Source: Begonia masoniana (Eukaryota; Streptophyta; Magnoliopsida; Cucurbitales; Begoniaceae). From it: DNA of 64,000 bases. Positions within the stretch are counted from its first letter, which is position 1. The number at the start of each line of letters is the position of its first letter. A program made the position numbers and the translations under genes. This document shows positions 53,269-64,000 of this stretch, piece by piece. Where the stretch lies: contig CM039503.1 in assembly GCA_022432975.1 (NCBI GenBank), forward strand, positions 50,571,259-50,635,258. Direction: 5' to 3'. The notes beneath the pieces are model-generated. The model had not been told where the DNA came from. It made no database searches and worked only from the letters and a program-made list of their open reading frames with translations.

Positions 53269-54516
53269 ATGACTAATCGAAGTGGAATCAATCGAGATCC
53301 ATTACACCAAGAACCACATCGGGCTAGGGATACTCCCCCATCCGAAAACACACGACACGAGGGTGAGACTAGCTCTCAAGGAAGCATGCAAGGACAAATT
53401 GATGCCTTAACAAACATAGTTAATAGCCTCGCCCAAAAAGTCCAAACAATGCTAAACAATCCTCCTCGTAGAGAATTCCATGAACGTGTCTCTTCTCAAG
53501 AGACCTCCTCTAGGATTATTCCCGAACGCCCTAGGCGTAGAGAACCTTTTCAACCACCCATAGAGGAAGAGGAATGGGTTGAACCCAAAGAAGAAGACCA
53601 CGTCATTTTAATTCGGAGGATGATATTTGGACGGAAGATGATGAGGAGTACCGACCTAATCGTCGTAGGGACAACGACGACCTCCGTAATGTTAAGATGT
53701 CAATTCCCCATTTTCAATGGAACTTGTGACGGTCACACATATCTTGATTGGGTTGATAAGGTGGAGAGAGTTTTCGAATGTCACGACTATTCTGATCGAG
53801 TCAAAATTCAACTCGCCTCTCTTGAACTAATGGGCCATGCCGCATTATGGTGGTCCTACCTTAGAAACCAAAGAATGCGAATATTAGGATACCCCGTCTC
53901 AACCTGGAATTCCAGGAAAGACGAAATGCACAAGAGATTCGTTCTCCGACATTACAAACACGAACTCTTCCAACAGCTTCACAACCTTAAACAAAATTCT
54001 CTCTCGGTTGATGAGTACCTCGCGGAATTTGAGACTTTCAATATGCGTTGCGCTATTGATGAACCTGAAGAACAACTCATCGCGAGATTCATTCGAGGTT
54101 TGAACCGTGATATTGGCGACGCGGTTGAAGTACAACAATTACAAGCCATGGATATGGTCATACAACTCGCCCTCACGGTGGAAAGGCAACTCAAGAGAAA
54201 GCGTAAAACCAATTTTCCAACTAAATTTCCACCTAGACATTTGGATCAAGACAAGCCTAAACCTCCATGGAAAAACGAAGAAAAAAGACCAGTTAACCGG
54301 AAGCCTAAACCTCCATGGAAAACGAAGAAAAAAGACCAGTTAACCGTAATTGGCCACCTAAAACCCCATTCAACCAAAACAAGCTCCCTTCTACGGACAA
54401 AAATCAATCAAACCCTCATAAAGGACAAAGAGCCCGTGATGTCCAATGCTACAAGTGCTTAGGCAAAAGACATTACGCCAATGAATGTTCCAACCGTAGA
54501 GTGATGGTTATCAAGG
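53269..54516 (+). pseudogene. Gypsy 1 gag with zinc knuckle, frameshifted
   Basis: The frame starts MTNRSGINRDPLHQEPHRAR. Retrotransposon gag (PF03732-like) is clear at about 53700-54200: YLDWVDKVERVFECHDYSD, HAALWWSYLRNQ, ARFIRGLNRDIGDAVEVQQL. Residues about 112-146 (53603-53706) look out of frame: another frame reads an acidic stretch ending in NDDLRNVKMSIP, which is the expected start of the domain. A 48 bp tandem duplication (54253-54300 and 54301-54347) has lost one A in its second copy. This puts the zinc knuckle CYKCLGKRHYANEC (about 54447-54488) in a different frame. Confidence 0.85.
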
Positions 54517-57500
54517 TGTAACGCCCTGAGTTTTCTGAACTCAGTTCGTTACTCCTAACACAGAAAAGGACTAAGAAATTTTGACTAATTTCTAAAAAAA
54601 AAAACTTCACTCAAAATCAAAATTTGACATTTGCTAAAGCCTCAAAATTTTAAAACTAGCAGCGGAAATTATTTGAACAAAAATAGAGCTAAACAAACTA
54701 TTAAAACAATTTACTATAAAACAAGTTTAAAAGATCGTTAAAATATTGAGAAGTAATTCGGCCAGAAGAGATGAAAGCTTAAGTATGAAATGCTTGAAGA
54801 TCAAAAAAGTCAAACACATCATCCACTGAACGAAGTCAACAAAAGGGCAGAAATAAACCGAAGGTTTCCACCGATGACGTCAGCCGGATGAATCGTTCAT
54901 CCAACCTCTGCCGATCGCAAAACGACAAGTTTTGCTACTCGCATCTACCGATGACGTCAGCCGGATGATTCCTTCATCCAGCCTCTGCCGACCACAAGAC
55001 GACAAATCTTTTACTTACGTCTTCCGAAAGAACAAGCTACATATACCGATCACAAAACGACAAAAGACTTTTACTCACATCATCCGATAGGTTTAATACA
55101 CGACATCCACCGATCACTAAACGACAAAAGACTTTTACTCACATCATCCGATAGGTTTAATACACGACATCCACCGATCACTAAACGACAAAAGACTTTT
55201 ACTCACATCATCCGATAGGTTTAATACACGACATCCACCGATCACTAAACGACAAAAGACTTTTACTCACATCATCCGATAGGTTTAATACACGACATCC
55301 ACCGATCACTAAACGACAAAAGACTTTTACTCACATCATCCGATAGGTTTAATACACGACATCCACCGATCACTAAACGACAAAAGACTTTTACTCACAT
55401 CATCCGATAGGTTTAATACACGACATCCACCGATCACTAAACGACAAAAGACTTTTACTCACATCATCCGATAGGTTTAATACACGACATCCACCGATCA
55501 CTAAACGACAAAAGACTTTTACTCACATCATCCGATAGGTTTAATACACGACATCCACCGATCACTAAACGACAAAAGACTTTTACTCACATCATCCGAT
55601 AGGTTTAATACACGACATCCACCGATCACTAAACGACAAAAGACTTTTACTCACATCATCCGATAGGTTTAATACACGACATCCACCGATCACTAAACGA
55701 CAAAAGACTTTTACTCACATCATCCGATAGGTTTAATACACGACATCCACCGATCACTAAACGACAAAAGACTTTTACTCACATCATCCGATAGGTTTAA
55801 TACACGACATCCACCGATCACTAAACGACAAAAGACTTTTACTCACATCATCCGATAGGTTTAATACACGACATCCACCGATCACTAAACGACAAAAGAC
55901 TTTTACTCACATCATCCGATAGGTTTAATACACGACATCCACCGATCACTAAACGACAAAAGACTTTTACTCACATCATCCGATAGGTTTAATACACGAC
56001 ATCCACCGATCACTAAACGACAAAAGACTTTTACTCACATCATCCGATAGGTTTAATACACGACAAAGACTTTTACTCACATCATCCGATAGGTTTAATA
56101 CACGACATCCACCGATCACTAAACGACAAAAGACTTTTACTCACATCATCCGATAGGTTTAATACACGACATCCACCGATCACTAAACGACAAAACTTTT
56201 ACTACATCATCCGATAGGTTTAATACCCGACATCATCTCGGTTACAAAACGACAAATTTTCTACTTATATCTTTCGATGGCTTCCACTGAAGACATCATC
56301 CGATGGACAACAGATCAACACTCTACATCTGCCGATAGACATCATCTACCGGTAGATCAAAAATACTCAACGAAAACAGCATAGCAACATTTTTACTATA
56401 AACAAAGAAAAACTCTGACTACCAAAAGAACTTGAGCATTTTACAAGAAAAATCGTTCAAAACTATTTAAATCCGTGTATTACTCCAAACTTTAGTAAAC
56501 ACCACTATTAAATCCAACAGAGTATCATTATCAGAAAAATCTCAAGTTATATTCAAGAACACCAAAACTACTACTGTCATAAAAGCTCTCATCATACTTA
56601 AATTGAAACATTGTCAACTAAACCATCACAACTACTGACACCAGTTAATCCGCCTCATCAGTTTACCAGGCCGAGACATGAATGTGCTCCCCCAACCAGT
56701 CTATTCCTCAAAAAACTCAGAGAATTCACCTGCTGCCACTTCTTCACCTACATCACAAAACTCATCTATTAGCCTAATATTAAGTAAGTAAAGTAGTATG
56801 AAATGAAATGCTGAAACATAATTCCTAAACATGCGATTTCTACTTTCTCATCTCAGTTTCATTTATATTCATTCATAAACTGATCTGATCCCTCGGTTCC
56901 CTTGGGAGTGGGATCAATCCTCCCAATGTTATACATTCTCTACTCAATTAAGGGGCGGATGAATTCCCTTAATAACTGATCTGATTCCCTCAGTTTCCTT
57001 GGGAGTGAGATCAATTCTCCCAATGTTATACATCCTCTACTCAATTAAGGGGCGGATGAATTCCCTTAATAGCTGATCTGATCCCTCAGTTCCCTTGGGA
57101 GTGGGATCAATTCTCCCAATGTTATACATCCTCTACTCGATTAAGAGGCGAATGAATTCCCTTAATAGCTTGTCTATCACATTCAGTTCATGCCTTACCA
57201 TTCCCTACATGGAAATTCATTTTCATAATCTTTCAAGAAAAACATGATGCATGACATACAAACTCATTCACACAATACATAATTCTACTGTTTTGTGATG
57301 TAGGCCCGAAGGCACATGCAAACTTCACTTACCTGGCTCTCTTGAAAACGCTCAGTGTTGCAACCTACCTTGGGAGCTTACTCAACCTAAAACCATGGAC
57401 AGATTATCGATTAGATTTACTAAACCTCATTCTACATTATCCAGAAGTCTAAGGAACTAGTTTAGAAGCTTAGTTCATTGTACATTCTCGATTACCACAA

Positions 57501-57870
57501 AACCTGAACTAGTTCGCTCACAACATTCTCGAAACTCACATTTATACACTCCCCAATCATCGATAGCTACCAATGCAGCGAGGAATTAAAATAGAACTCA
57601 CCTAGTTGGAGAAAAATAGAATAGAAGAATCGCCTAAAGAGCTCTGCTGCTTGAGCTGAATACCGAGAAAGGAAAAATGGGGAAAGAGTGGCGGCTACAG
57701 TGCATTAAACCCAAAACTCCTTTCCTTAAATACGTTATCCACTTTCAAATTTCCAATTACCCTTTATGCCCTTGCCTAGTCATCCATTAACCCTACTTTT
57801 ATTATTAACATATAAAGTGTACCACTAATTAAAAGATTAAATAATTAGTTCTACAAAATCGGGTGTTACA
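54517..57870 (-). repeat. Gypsy 2 3' LTR
   Basis: On the plus strand it starts TGTAACGCCCTGAG and ends AATCGGGTGTTACA. It contains the 64 bp minisatellite and, at 56880-57168, three copies of a 96-97 bp repeat with GGGAGTGGGATCAAT. The plus-strand sequence ATCTACCCTCCTTAAAAG right after it is, reversed, the polypurine tract. Confidence 0.92.
55081..56220. repeat. 64 bp minisatellite in the left Gypsy 2 LTR, about 18 copies
   Basis: Fifteen units start every 64 bp from 55081 to 55977 and look identical. Each starts CATCCGATAGGTTTAATACA and contains CGATCACTAAACGAC. A shortened 42 bp unit at 56041 is followed by units at 56083 and 56147 and a partial one. The right LTR has only two such units (63151, 63215) and a partial one at 63276. 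Confidence 0.97.
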
Positions 57871-57890
57871 ATCTACCCTCCTTAAAAGAA
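57871..57890 (-). other. Gypsy 2 polypurine tract
   Basis: Reversed, the sequence reads TTTTAAGGAGGGTAGAT next to the LTR start TGTAACACCCG. It is the expected plus-strand primer. Confidence 0.85.
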
Positions 57891-57965
57891 TTTTGTCCTC
57901 AAAATTCAGTACTTGAATAATTCTGGATGTTGGTCCATCATGTCTTGCTGGCGTTCCCAAGTTGT

Positions 57966-58949
57966 CTACTCTATGTTCTGGTTGTGCCATAATACCTTCA
58001 CTAGTGGAACCTCTTTGTTGCGCAATACCTTCACTGCATAATCCAAGATTCTTACTGGTTTCTCCTCATAGGTAAGGGTAGGATGAACTTCAATGTCCTG
58101 TTGCTCCACAACCTGATATGGATCCCTTATGCACTTCTTCAACATAGAAACATGGAACACACTGTGTATCCCTTCCATAGAAGCCGGTAGCTGCAACTGA
58201 TAGGCTGCTCTCCCAACTCTCTTTAGAATAATGAATGGTCCAATAAATCTGGGGTTCAACTTGCCTCTCTTTCCAAATCTCACAACTCCTTTAAATGGTG
58301 ATACCTTGAGGAAAACTTCATCACCTACTTCAAACTCTAGTTCTCTGCATCTTCTGTCGACATAACTTTTCTGCCGGCTTTGAGCTGTTAGGATCCTCTG
58401 GCGGATGAAGGCAACCTTCTCAACTGTTTGTTGCACAATGTCAGGACCAAGCAATTGTGCTTCACTAACTTCATCCCAGTACAAAGGGGATCTGCACTTT
58501 CGTCCATACAGTGCTTCGTACGGTGCCATTCCTATTGTTGCCTGAAAACTATTATTATAGGAAAATTCTACTAAGGATAGGTATTTGCTCCAGGAACCTT
58601 GAAAATCCAATATGCATGCACGAAGCATATCCTCTAATATTTGGATGGTTCTTTCAGACTGTCCATCTGTTTGAGGGTGAAAGGCGGTGCTAAAGTTGAG
58701 CTCTGTACCCATAGCTTGATGCAAACTTTTCCAAAACTTGGAGGTAAATCTGGAATCTCGGTCTGATACTATGGTACATGGAATTCCATGCAGCCTAACA
58801 ATTTCTTGCACATACAATTCAGCAAGTTGATCCATCGAGTGAGTTACCTTTATTGGTAGGAAATGAGCTGATTTGGTTAGACGGTCAACTATCACCCAAA
58901 CTGCATCATGTCTTTTTGCTGTTCTAGGCAATCCAACAACAAAATCCAT
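57966..58949 (-). pseudogene. Gypsy 2 integrase core and chromodomain
   Basis: It contains MDFVVGLPRTAKRHDAVWVI, DRLTKSAHFLPIK, DRDSRFTSKFW and HPQTDGQSERTIQ: the integrase catalytic core. These are followed by YNNSFQATIGMAPYEALYGR, RGKLNPRFIGPF and the start of the chromodomain (VKVLWHNQNIE). A TAG follows at 57963-57965, while chromodomain sequence continues as TTWERQQDMMDQHPELFKY. The frame upstream is cut by another TAG at about 58960. Chromodomains guide insertion to certain chromatin. Confidence 0.9.
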
Positions 58950-58961
58950 AGTTATTTGCTC

Positions 58962-59333
58962 CTATTTCCATTCGGGGACTGGTAAGGGTTGTAACATTCC
59001 TACAGGTCTCTGGTGCTCGGCTTTAACCTGTTGACAAACTCGACACGATTCCACATATTCTGCCACACTTCTTTTCATACATGGCCACCAATAATGCTGT
59101 TTAAGGTCTTTATACATCTTTGTACTCCCAGGGTGAACAGAGAACCTGGAAGAATGTGCTTCAGAAAGAATCTCATCACGAAGTTCTTTAATGGCAGGAA
59201 CAAACCATCTATTTCTAAACTTGAGGATTCCATCAGCAGAATAGTTAAAATCTGATTTGTCCGTAGAATGCATGCTTAACTTGTAGTTGTTACACTCGTC
59301 ATCATTCGTCTGAGCTTCCTTTATCTTCTCCAA
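58962..59333 (-). pseudogene. Gypsy 2 integrase zinc-binding domain
   Basis: It contains [38 protein letters not shown] and [15 protein letters not shown], the H2C2 zinc-binding domain. It ends PVPEWK then TAG, where related elements have tryptophan. It is preceded by a decayed stretch (59334-59540) linking it to RNase H. Confidence 0.88.
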
Positions 59334-59539
59334 AATAGTAGGCTTTAAGGTTATGGCTGAGAGTATAGCTGATACACTGGATACTGCCTCTAGATTAAAC
59401 CTTTGGAATTCTGACTCTTAGGCTAAGGGCATACTAAAAATCATAGCTGTGTTGTTACTGTACTCAAGGCATCTGCCACAACATTTGCTTTGCCAGGATG
59501 ATATTTAATCTCAAAATCATAATCCTTTACAAATTCCAA

Positions 59540-59860
59540 CTATCGACGTTGTCTCATATTTAATTCCTTCTGAGTGAAGATATACTTCAGGCTCTTATGA
59601 TCCAAAAATATCTCACAAGATTGTCCATACAAGTAATGCCTCCAAATTTTAAGTGCAAATACCACAACAGCTGATTCCAAGTCATGTGTAGGGTAATTCT
59701 TCTCATGTGTTTTCAACTGTCTAGAAGCATAGGCTATTACCTTACCATCTTGCATCAACACACATCCAAGACCAATTTTGGAAGCATCACAATAAATACT
59801 AAATTCACCATTTTCAACAGGAAGGGTCAGAATTGGGGCATTGGTCAGTTTCTGTTTCAA
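59540..59860 (-). pseudogene. Gypsy 2 RNase H
   Basis: It contains [40 protein letters not shown] and [11 protein letters not shown], typical Gypsy RNase H. It is separated from reverse transcriptase by stops or a frame change at 59860-59999 and is open only for this segment. Confidence 0.88.
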
Positions 59861-59998
59861 AGTCTGGAAACTGGATTCACACTCTTCTGTCCATGCATAC
59901 TTAATGTTTTTCCTAGTTAACCGAGTGAGGGGTGTAGCAATCTTCGAGAATCCCTCGATAAATTTCCTGTAGTATCATCCTGCTAATCCAAGAAAACT

Positions 59999-60672
59999 TC
60001 ATATATCTGTAGCATTCCTTGGTTGGGGCCACTCCTTAACTGCTTGAACCTTGGCTGGATCGACAGATATCCCATCTCCAGAGATCACATGACCAAGAAA
60101 GTGAACTCTGTCCAACCAAAACTCACACTTGGAAAACTTGGCATAAAGTTGGTGCTGTCTAAGTACTCCTAACACTAAACTCAAATGCCTTGCATGCTCA
60201 TCCTTAGTACGTGAATAGATCAGAATATCATCAATAAACACTATGATAAATTTATCCAAATACTCATGAAACACCCTATTCATAAGATCCATGAATGCTG
60301 CTGGTGCATTTGTCAAACCAAAAGACATAACCAAAAACTCATAATGTCCATATCTTGTGCGAAAGGCTGTCTTAGGGATATCCTCATATTTGACTTTCAA
60401 TTGGTAATAACCGGACCTAAGGTCAATCTTAGAGAAAACACGTGCACCATTAAGCTGGTCAAATAAATCATCGATTCTAGGCAGTGGATATTTTGTTCTT
60501 GACAGTTAACTTGTTCAATTCTCTATAATCAATGCACATACGCATTGATCCATCCTTCTTTTTGACAAAAAGGACAGGTGCACCCCACGGTGAAAAGCTA
60601 GGGCGTATGAATCCTTTCTCCAATAAATCCTCCAACTGTTTCTTTAATTCCTTAAGTTCTGTTGGTGCTAAT
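59999..60672 (-). pseudogene. Gypsy 2 reverse transcriptase, frameshifted
   Basis: The open part (59999-60400) has [35 protein letters not shown] and the catalytic [15 protein letters not shown]. Upstream (60400-60672) the conserved start of the domain is present on the minus strand in changed frames ([11 protein letters not shown] near 60530-60560). At least two breaks separate it from protease. Confidence 0.87.
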
Positions 60673-61791
60673 CTATATGGATTTTTGGACTACAGGCTCG
60701 GCGCCAGGGTAAACATCTACAACAAATTCAATTTCCCTATCTGGTGGTAAACCAGGAAGGTCATCTAAAAATACTTCAGGGAAGTCTTGAACAATTAAGA
60801 CATTTTGAGGATTTGCTTTTTCTACATGGTGTGTGTCTAAAACGCTAGCTAAGAAGCACAAATACTCTCCATATGGGAAAGGTCTAGTGTTAATAGAAGT
60901 CATCATAGACATTTCCTTACTTTTGTTTGAAGCTTGGAAGGTATGTTTCAAACTACCAGGGGGTTGGAAGCTAACTATTCCAGTCCTACAATCAATTGTG
61001 GCATGATGTTTAAACAACCAATCCATTCCTAGGATTACATCAAATCCCATTATATCCATAATAATAAGGTCAGCAGATAGGCTTACGTTCCCTACTAACA
61101 CATCACTGTCAAGCATCACTTGGTTAGAGTGCATGCGCTCACCAGAGGGTAATGCAACATTAAACACATGCATGGAAGGGGTAAACTGTACATCTAACTT
61201 AACAGCAAAAACAGATGCTATAAATGAGTGTGTTGCACCAAAATCTATTAAAGTAAAAGCAGATACAGAGTTGATCAATATAGTACCTGACACAACAGCG
61301 GGCTGTTCCTCACCCGACTCCGTCATGGAGAATATTCTCGGTTTAATCACAGCAGGGCTACTCCTAGAAGCTGGGCAGTCTCTGCTAATGTGGCTGACCT
61401 TGTTACAATTGAAGCATCGGGTGGTTCTAGGCTTCGGGCAATCTCTGTATGTGTGCCCAAACTCCTCACAGTTGAAACACTTTCCCGTCCCAAACCTGCA
61501 CTCGCCCAAGTGACTCTTCGAACATTTCGGGCACAGAGAAAACTTCCTGGTATCTGGCACTTTCCTTCCTGTACCATGGCTAATCTGACCTTCACTTGGC
61601 CTCTTCATTCCTCTTTGTTGGTGTGGCTGGATAAACTTTTGTGGGACTTCCTTCGGTCCAACACACTTCCTTTCAGCTTTTTCCACTTCCAGAGCAGTGG
61701 ACACAACCTCGCTGAATGTCAAGCCTTTAATACCACAAAATTTAACTCCTCGGTAAATTTCAGGCTTCAGTCCATGCACAAATTTGAACAC
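60673..61791 (-). pseudogene. Gypsy 2 gag C-terminus, three zinc motifs and protease
   Basis: It starts within gag (MFKFVHGLKPEIYRGVKFCG). Three zinc-binding motifs follow: CPKCSKSHLGEC, CFNCEEFGHTYRDC and CFNCNKVSHISRDC. The protease region reads FTLIDFGATHSFIA, in which the catalytic D-S/T-G motif is D-F-G, so protease is probably dead. VILGMDWLFKHHATIDC and LPGLPPDREIEFVVDVYPGA lead toward reverse transcriptase. Confidence 0.9.
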
Positions 61792-62427
61792 TTTGTCCTC
61801 GTCCTTGCGAGCAAAATATCCAGCAAACCTAGACAGGGACTCAAATTGCCTACTGTCTCGGCCACAGACCCTGTCTGCTTCAAGTTCAAAAACTCCAACT
61901 TCTTTGCAGTTTGGATAGTGCTGTTAAAATACTTCTCATAGAAGACGTCCTTGAATTGTGACCAAGGCATCAGCCAAAACATCAGTGGTGGTCTCAATGG
62001 TTTCTCACCAGAGTTGAGCTTCACCAGCCAAATGAAACGTTGCCAACGTGACCTTGTCTCCTTCACCAATGTTGGCACACCTAAACATACTTTCAATCTT
62101 TCTAAACCATCCTTCAGCAATAACTGGATCAGATGACTGTCCATCAAACGTGGGTGGTCTTAGTCTCCGGAATCTATCTCTAGAATGTTCATTGCTAGAA
62201 TCCGAGTTGGCACTTCCTTGTACCTCTCAGTTCAACAGCACTCCTGGTTGATCAGACTGTTGGCGCACTAAATCAGTTTGCTGACGCACTAAATCTGTCA
62301 GCTGCCTAATCACACTAGGCTCCTCTTCACCTCTCACATTTGGCATTTCTCTTGGCACTCTAGGTCTCACTGGGCGTTTGGCCATTGTACTAAATTCCTG
62401 CACAGGGTTAACTACTTTCATAAACAC
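61767..62427 (-). pseudogene. Gypsy 2 gag N-terminal part, frameshifted
   Basis: The likely start is MAKRPVRPRVPREMPN near 62384, in a frame that continues RQLTDLVRQQTDLVRQQSDQ with a repeated Gln/Arg motif. Downstream gag continues in another frame at 61767-62147 (CLMPWSQFKDVFYEKYFNST). The two parts are separated by stops or shifts at about 62147-62227. Confidence 0.75.
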
Positions 62428-62517
62428 CTATTAACTAAGGCTAACATAAACACTTACAGTTGTTGGAGTACTTCCATGCGACGATTGGCACTGATGAGTA
62501 ATCTTTTGAACAGTTTA

Positions 62518-62540
62518 ACTGAATGTCTCTTATACCATAC
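62518..62540 (-). other. Gypsy 2 primer-binding site, degenerate
   Basis: Reversed, the sequence next to the 5' LTR reads GTATGGTATAAGAGACATTC. It resembles the initiator methionine tRNA complement TGGTATCAGAGC with one clear mismatch (A for C). Confidence 0.65.
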
Positions 62541-64000
62541 TGTAACGCCCCGAGTTTTCTGAACTCAGTTCGTTACTCATAACACAGAACAGGACTAAGA
62601 AATTTTGACTAATTTCTAAAAAAAAAAACTTCGCTCAAAATCAAAATTTGACATTTGCTAAAGCCTCAAAATTTTAAAACTAGTAGCGGAAATTATTTGA
62701 ACAAAAATAGAGCTAAACAAACTATAAAACAATTTTAAAAGAATCGGTTAAAATATTGAGAAGTAATTCAGCCAGAAGAGATGAAAGCTTAAGTATGAAA
62801 TGCTTGAAGATCATAAAAGTCAAACACATCATCCGCTGAACGAAGTCAACAAAAGGGCAGAAATAAACCGAAGGTTTCCACCAATGACGTCAGCCGGATG
62901 AATCGTTCATCCAACCTCTGCCGATCTTAAAACGACAAGTTTTGCTACTCGCATCTACCGATGACGTTAGCCGGATGATTCCTTCATCCAGCCTCTGCCG
63001 ACCACAAGACGACAAATCTTTTACTAACGTCTTCCGAAAGAACTAGCTACATATACCGATCACAAAACGACAAAAGACTTTTACTCACATCATCCGAAAG
63101 AACTAGCTACATATACCGATCACAAAACGACAAAAGACTTTTACTCACATCATCCGATAGGTTTAATACACGACATCCACCGATCACTAAACGACAAAAG
63201 ACTTTTACTCACATCATCCGATAGGTTTAATACACGACATCCACCGATCACTAAACGACAAAACTTTTACTACATCATCCGATAGGTTTAATACCCGACA
63301 TCATCTGGTTACAAAACGACAAATTTTATACTTATATCTTCTGATGGCTTCCACTGAAGACATCATCCGATGGACAACAGATCAACACTCTACATCTGCC
63401 GATAGACATCATCTACCGTTAGATCGAAAATACTCAACGAAAACAGCATAGCAACATTTTCACTATAAACAAAGAAAAATTCTGACTACCAAAAGAACTT
63501 GAGCATTTTACAAGAAAAATCGTTCAAAACTATTTAAATCCGTGTATTACTCCAAACTTTAGTAAACACCACTATTAAATCCAACAGAGTATCATTATCA
63601 GAAAAATCTCAAGTTATATTCAAGAACACCAAAACTACTACTGTCATAAAAGCTCTCATCATACTTAAATTGAAACATTGTCAACTAAACCATCACAACT
63701 ACTGACACCAGTTAATCCGCCTCATCAGTTTACCAGGCCGAGACATGAATGTGCTCCCCCAACCAGTCTATTCCTCAACAAACTCAGAGAATTCACCTGC
63801 TGTCACTTCTTCACCTACATCACAAAACTCATCTATTAGCCTAATGCTAAGTAAGTAAAGTAGTATGAAATGAAATACTGAAACATAAATTCCTAAACAT
63901 GCGATTTCTACTTTCTCATCTCAGTTGCATTCACATTCATTCATAAACTGATCTGATCTCTCGGTTCCCTTGGGAGTGGGATCAATCCTCCCAATGTTAT
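62541..64000 (-). repeat. Gypsy 2 5' LTR, cut by the window edge
   Basis: It matches 54517-57870 from TGTAACGCCCCGAG onward with few differences. It holds only two complete minisatellite units, but a different unit (CCGAAAGAACTAGCTACATA) is present twice here (from about 63036 and 63096) and once in the left LTR. Confidence 0.92.

Larger units (their letters stand above)
50640..54516 (+). mobile_element. Ty3/Gypsy element 1, left part, interrupted by Gypsy element 2
   Basis: It consists of a 5' LTR (50640-52058), an iMet-type primer-binding site, an untranslated leader and gag up to the zinc knuckle. At 54517 another LTR element is inserted, and the remainder (pol and 3' LTR) lies outside the window. 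It is itself inserted in MULE-D. The gag style (FNGTCDGHTYLDWVDKVERV, ELFQQLHNLKQNSLSVDEYL) fits the Reina/CRM side of the chromoviruses. Confidence 0.85.
54517..64000 (-). mobile_element. Ty3/Gypsy element 2, Tekay-like chromovirus, right LTR incomplete
   Basis: It is inserted in Gypsy 1. The 3' LTR is on the left (54517-57870, 3354 bp) and the 5' LTR on the right (62541 to beyond 64000). Coding order on the minus strand is gag, zinc knuckles, protease, reverse transcriptase, RNase H, integrase, chromodomain: Gypsy order. Three CCHC-type motifs and the LTYEEKPVRILDYAVKVLRN chromodomain linker fit the Tekay/Del lineage. The LTRs are very similar outside the minisatellite, indicating a fairly recent insertion, yet the coding part has several stops. 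The target duplication cannot be checked. Confidence 0.9.

Noticed and set aside
55081..56220. CRISPR-like array
   Set aside because: The units are contiguous identical 64 bp repeats without unique spacers, inside a plant LTR.

Overview
This is a eudicot plant nuclear region; the species cannot be fixed from the sequence. It is AT-rich, its genes have introns with GT-AG borders, and it is dominated by plant retrotransposons and DNA transposons nested in one another. Only four host loci are supported: an aldo-keto reductase (AKR1, 12791-21294, split by a Copia element), a nine-coding-exon WD40 gene (32129-36920, minus), a single-exon PORR-domain organelle RNA-splicing gene (40558-42012, minus) and an intact second aldo-keto reductase (AKR2, 45168-46852). 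A truncated copy of part of the WD40 gene lies at about 42350-44820, next to AKR2.

Layout. 1-779 is probably the end of an LTR. 780-3102 is a copy of the AKR downstream flank carrying a truncated Mutator-like element (MULE-A). 3103-12790 is the AKR1 upstream region, inflated by a solo LTR (3176-8126) that holds another solo LTR (5178-7553), and by a gene-carrying Pack-MULE (8251-12562) that holds a third LTR-like element (9607-12113). 12791-21294 is AKR1, with an antisense 6.8 kb Copia element in exon 2. 21295-24796 holds two copies of the AKR downstream flank, a GC-rich palindromic block and an 861 bp non-autonomous hAT element with a perfect 8 bp target duplication. 24797-29704 is a full-length MULE (MULE-C) with inverted repeats of about 540 bp and a decayed MuDR-type transposase. 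29838-31207 is a GC-rich repeat followed by an unfamiliar ORF, possibly TE-derived. 32129-46852 is the gene-bearing island. 46853-50639 is a fourth AKR flank with a solo LTR and the left part of MULE-D. From 50640 to the right edge, MULE-D is interrupted by a plus-strand Ty3/Gypsy element, itself interrupted at 54517 by a minus-strand Tekay-like chromovirus that runs out of the window.

How it fits together. The AKR gene, its downstream flank and a MULE form a unit duplicated several times. The copies serve as controls for each other: the AKR2 promoter shows the empty sites of insertions in the AKR1 promoter, and the AKR1 3' flank shows the empty site of the MULE. The two results I would follow first are the possible intron-like removal of the Copia element from AKR1, because the LTR end supplies a consensus splice donor and an in-frame acceptor lies near its other end, and the Pack-MULE carrying a wax-regulator-type MYB exon together with a fragment resembling a wax ester synthase. 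A third is the 64 bp minisatellite amplified in only one of two otherwise matching LTRs.

A 100-base run of N with adjacent long poly-T lies inside the Copia gag region, so structure at 17570-18192 is unreliable.
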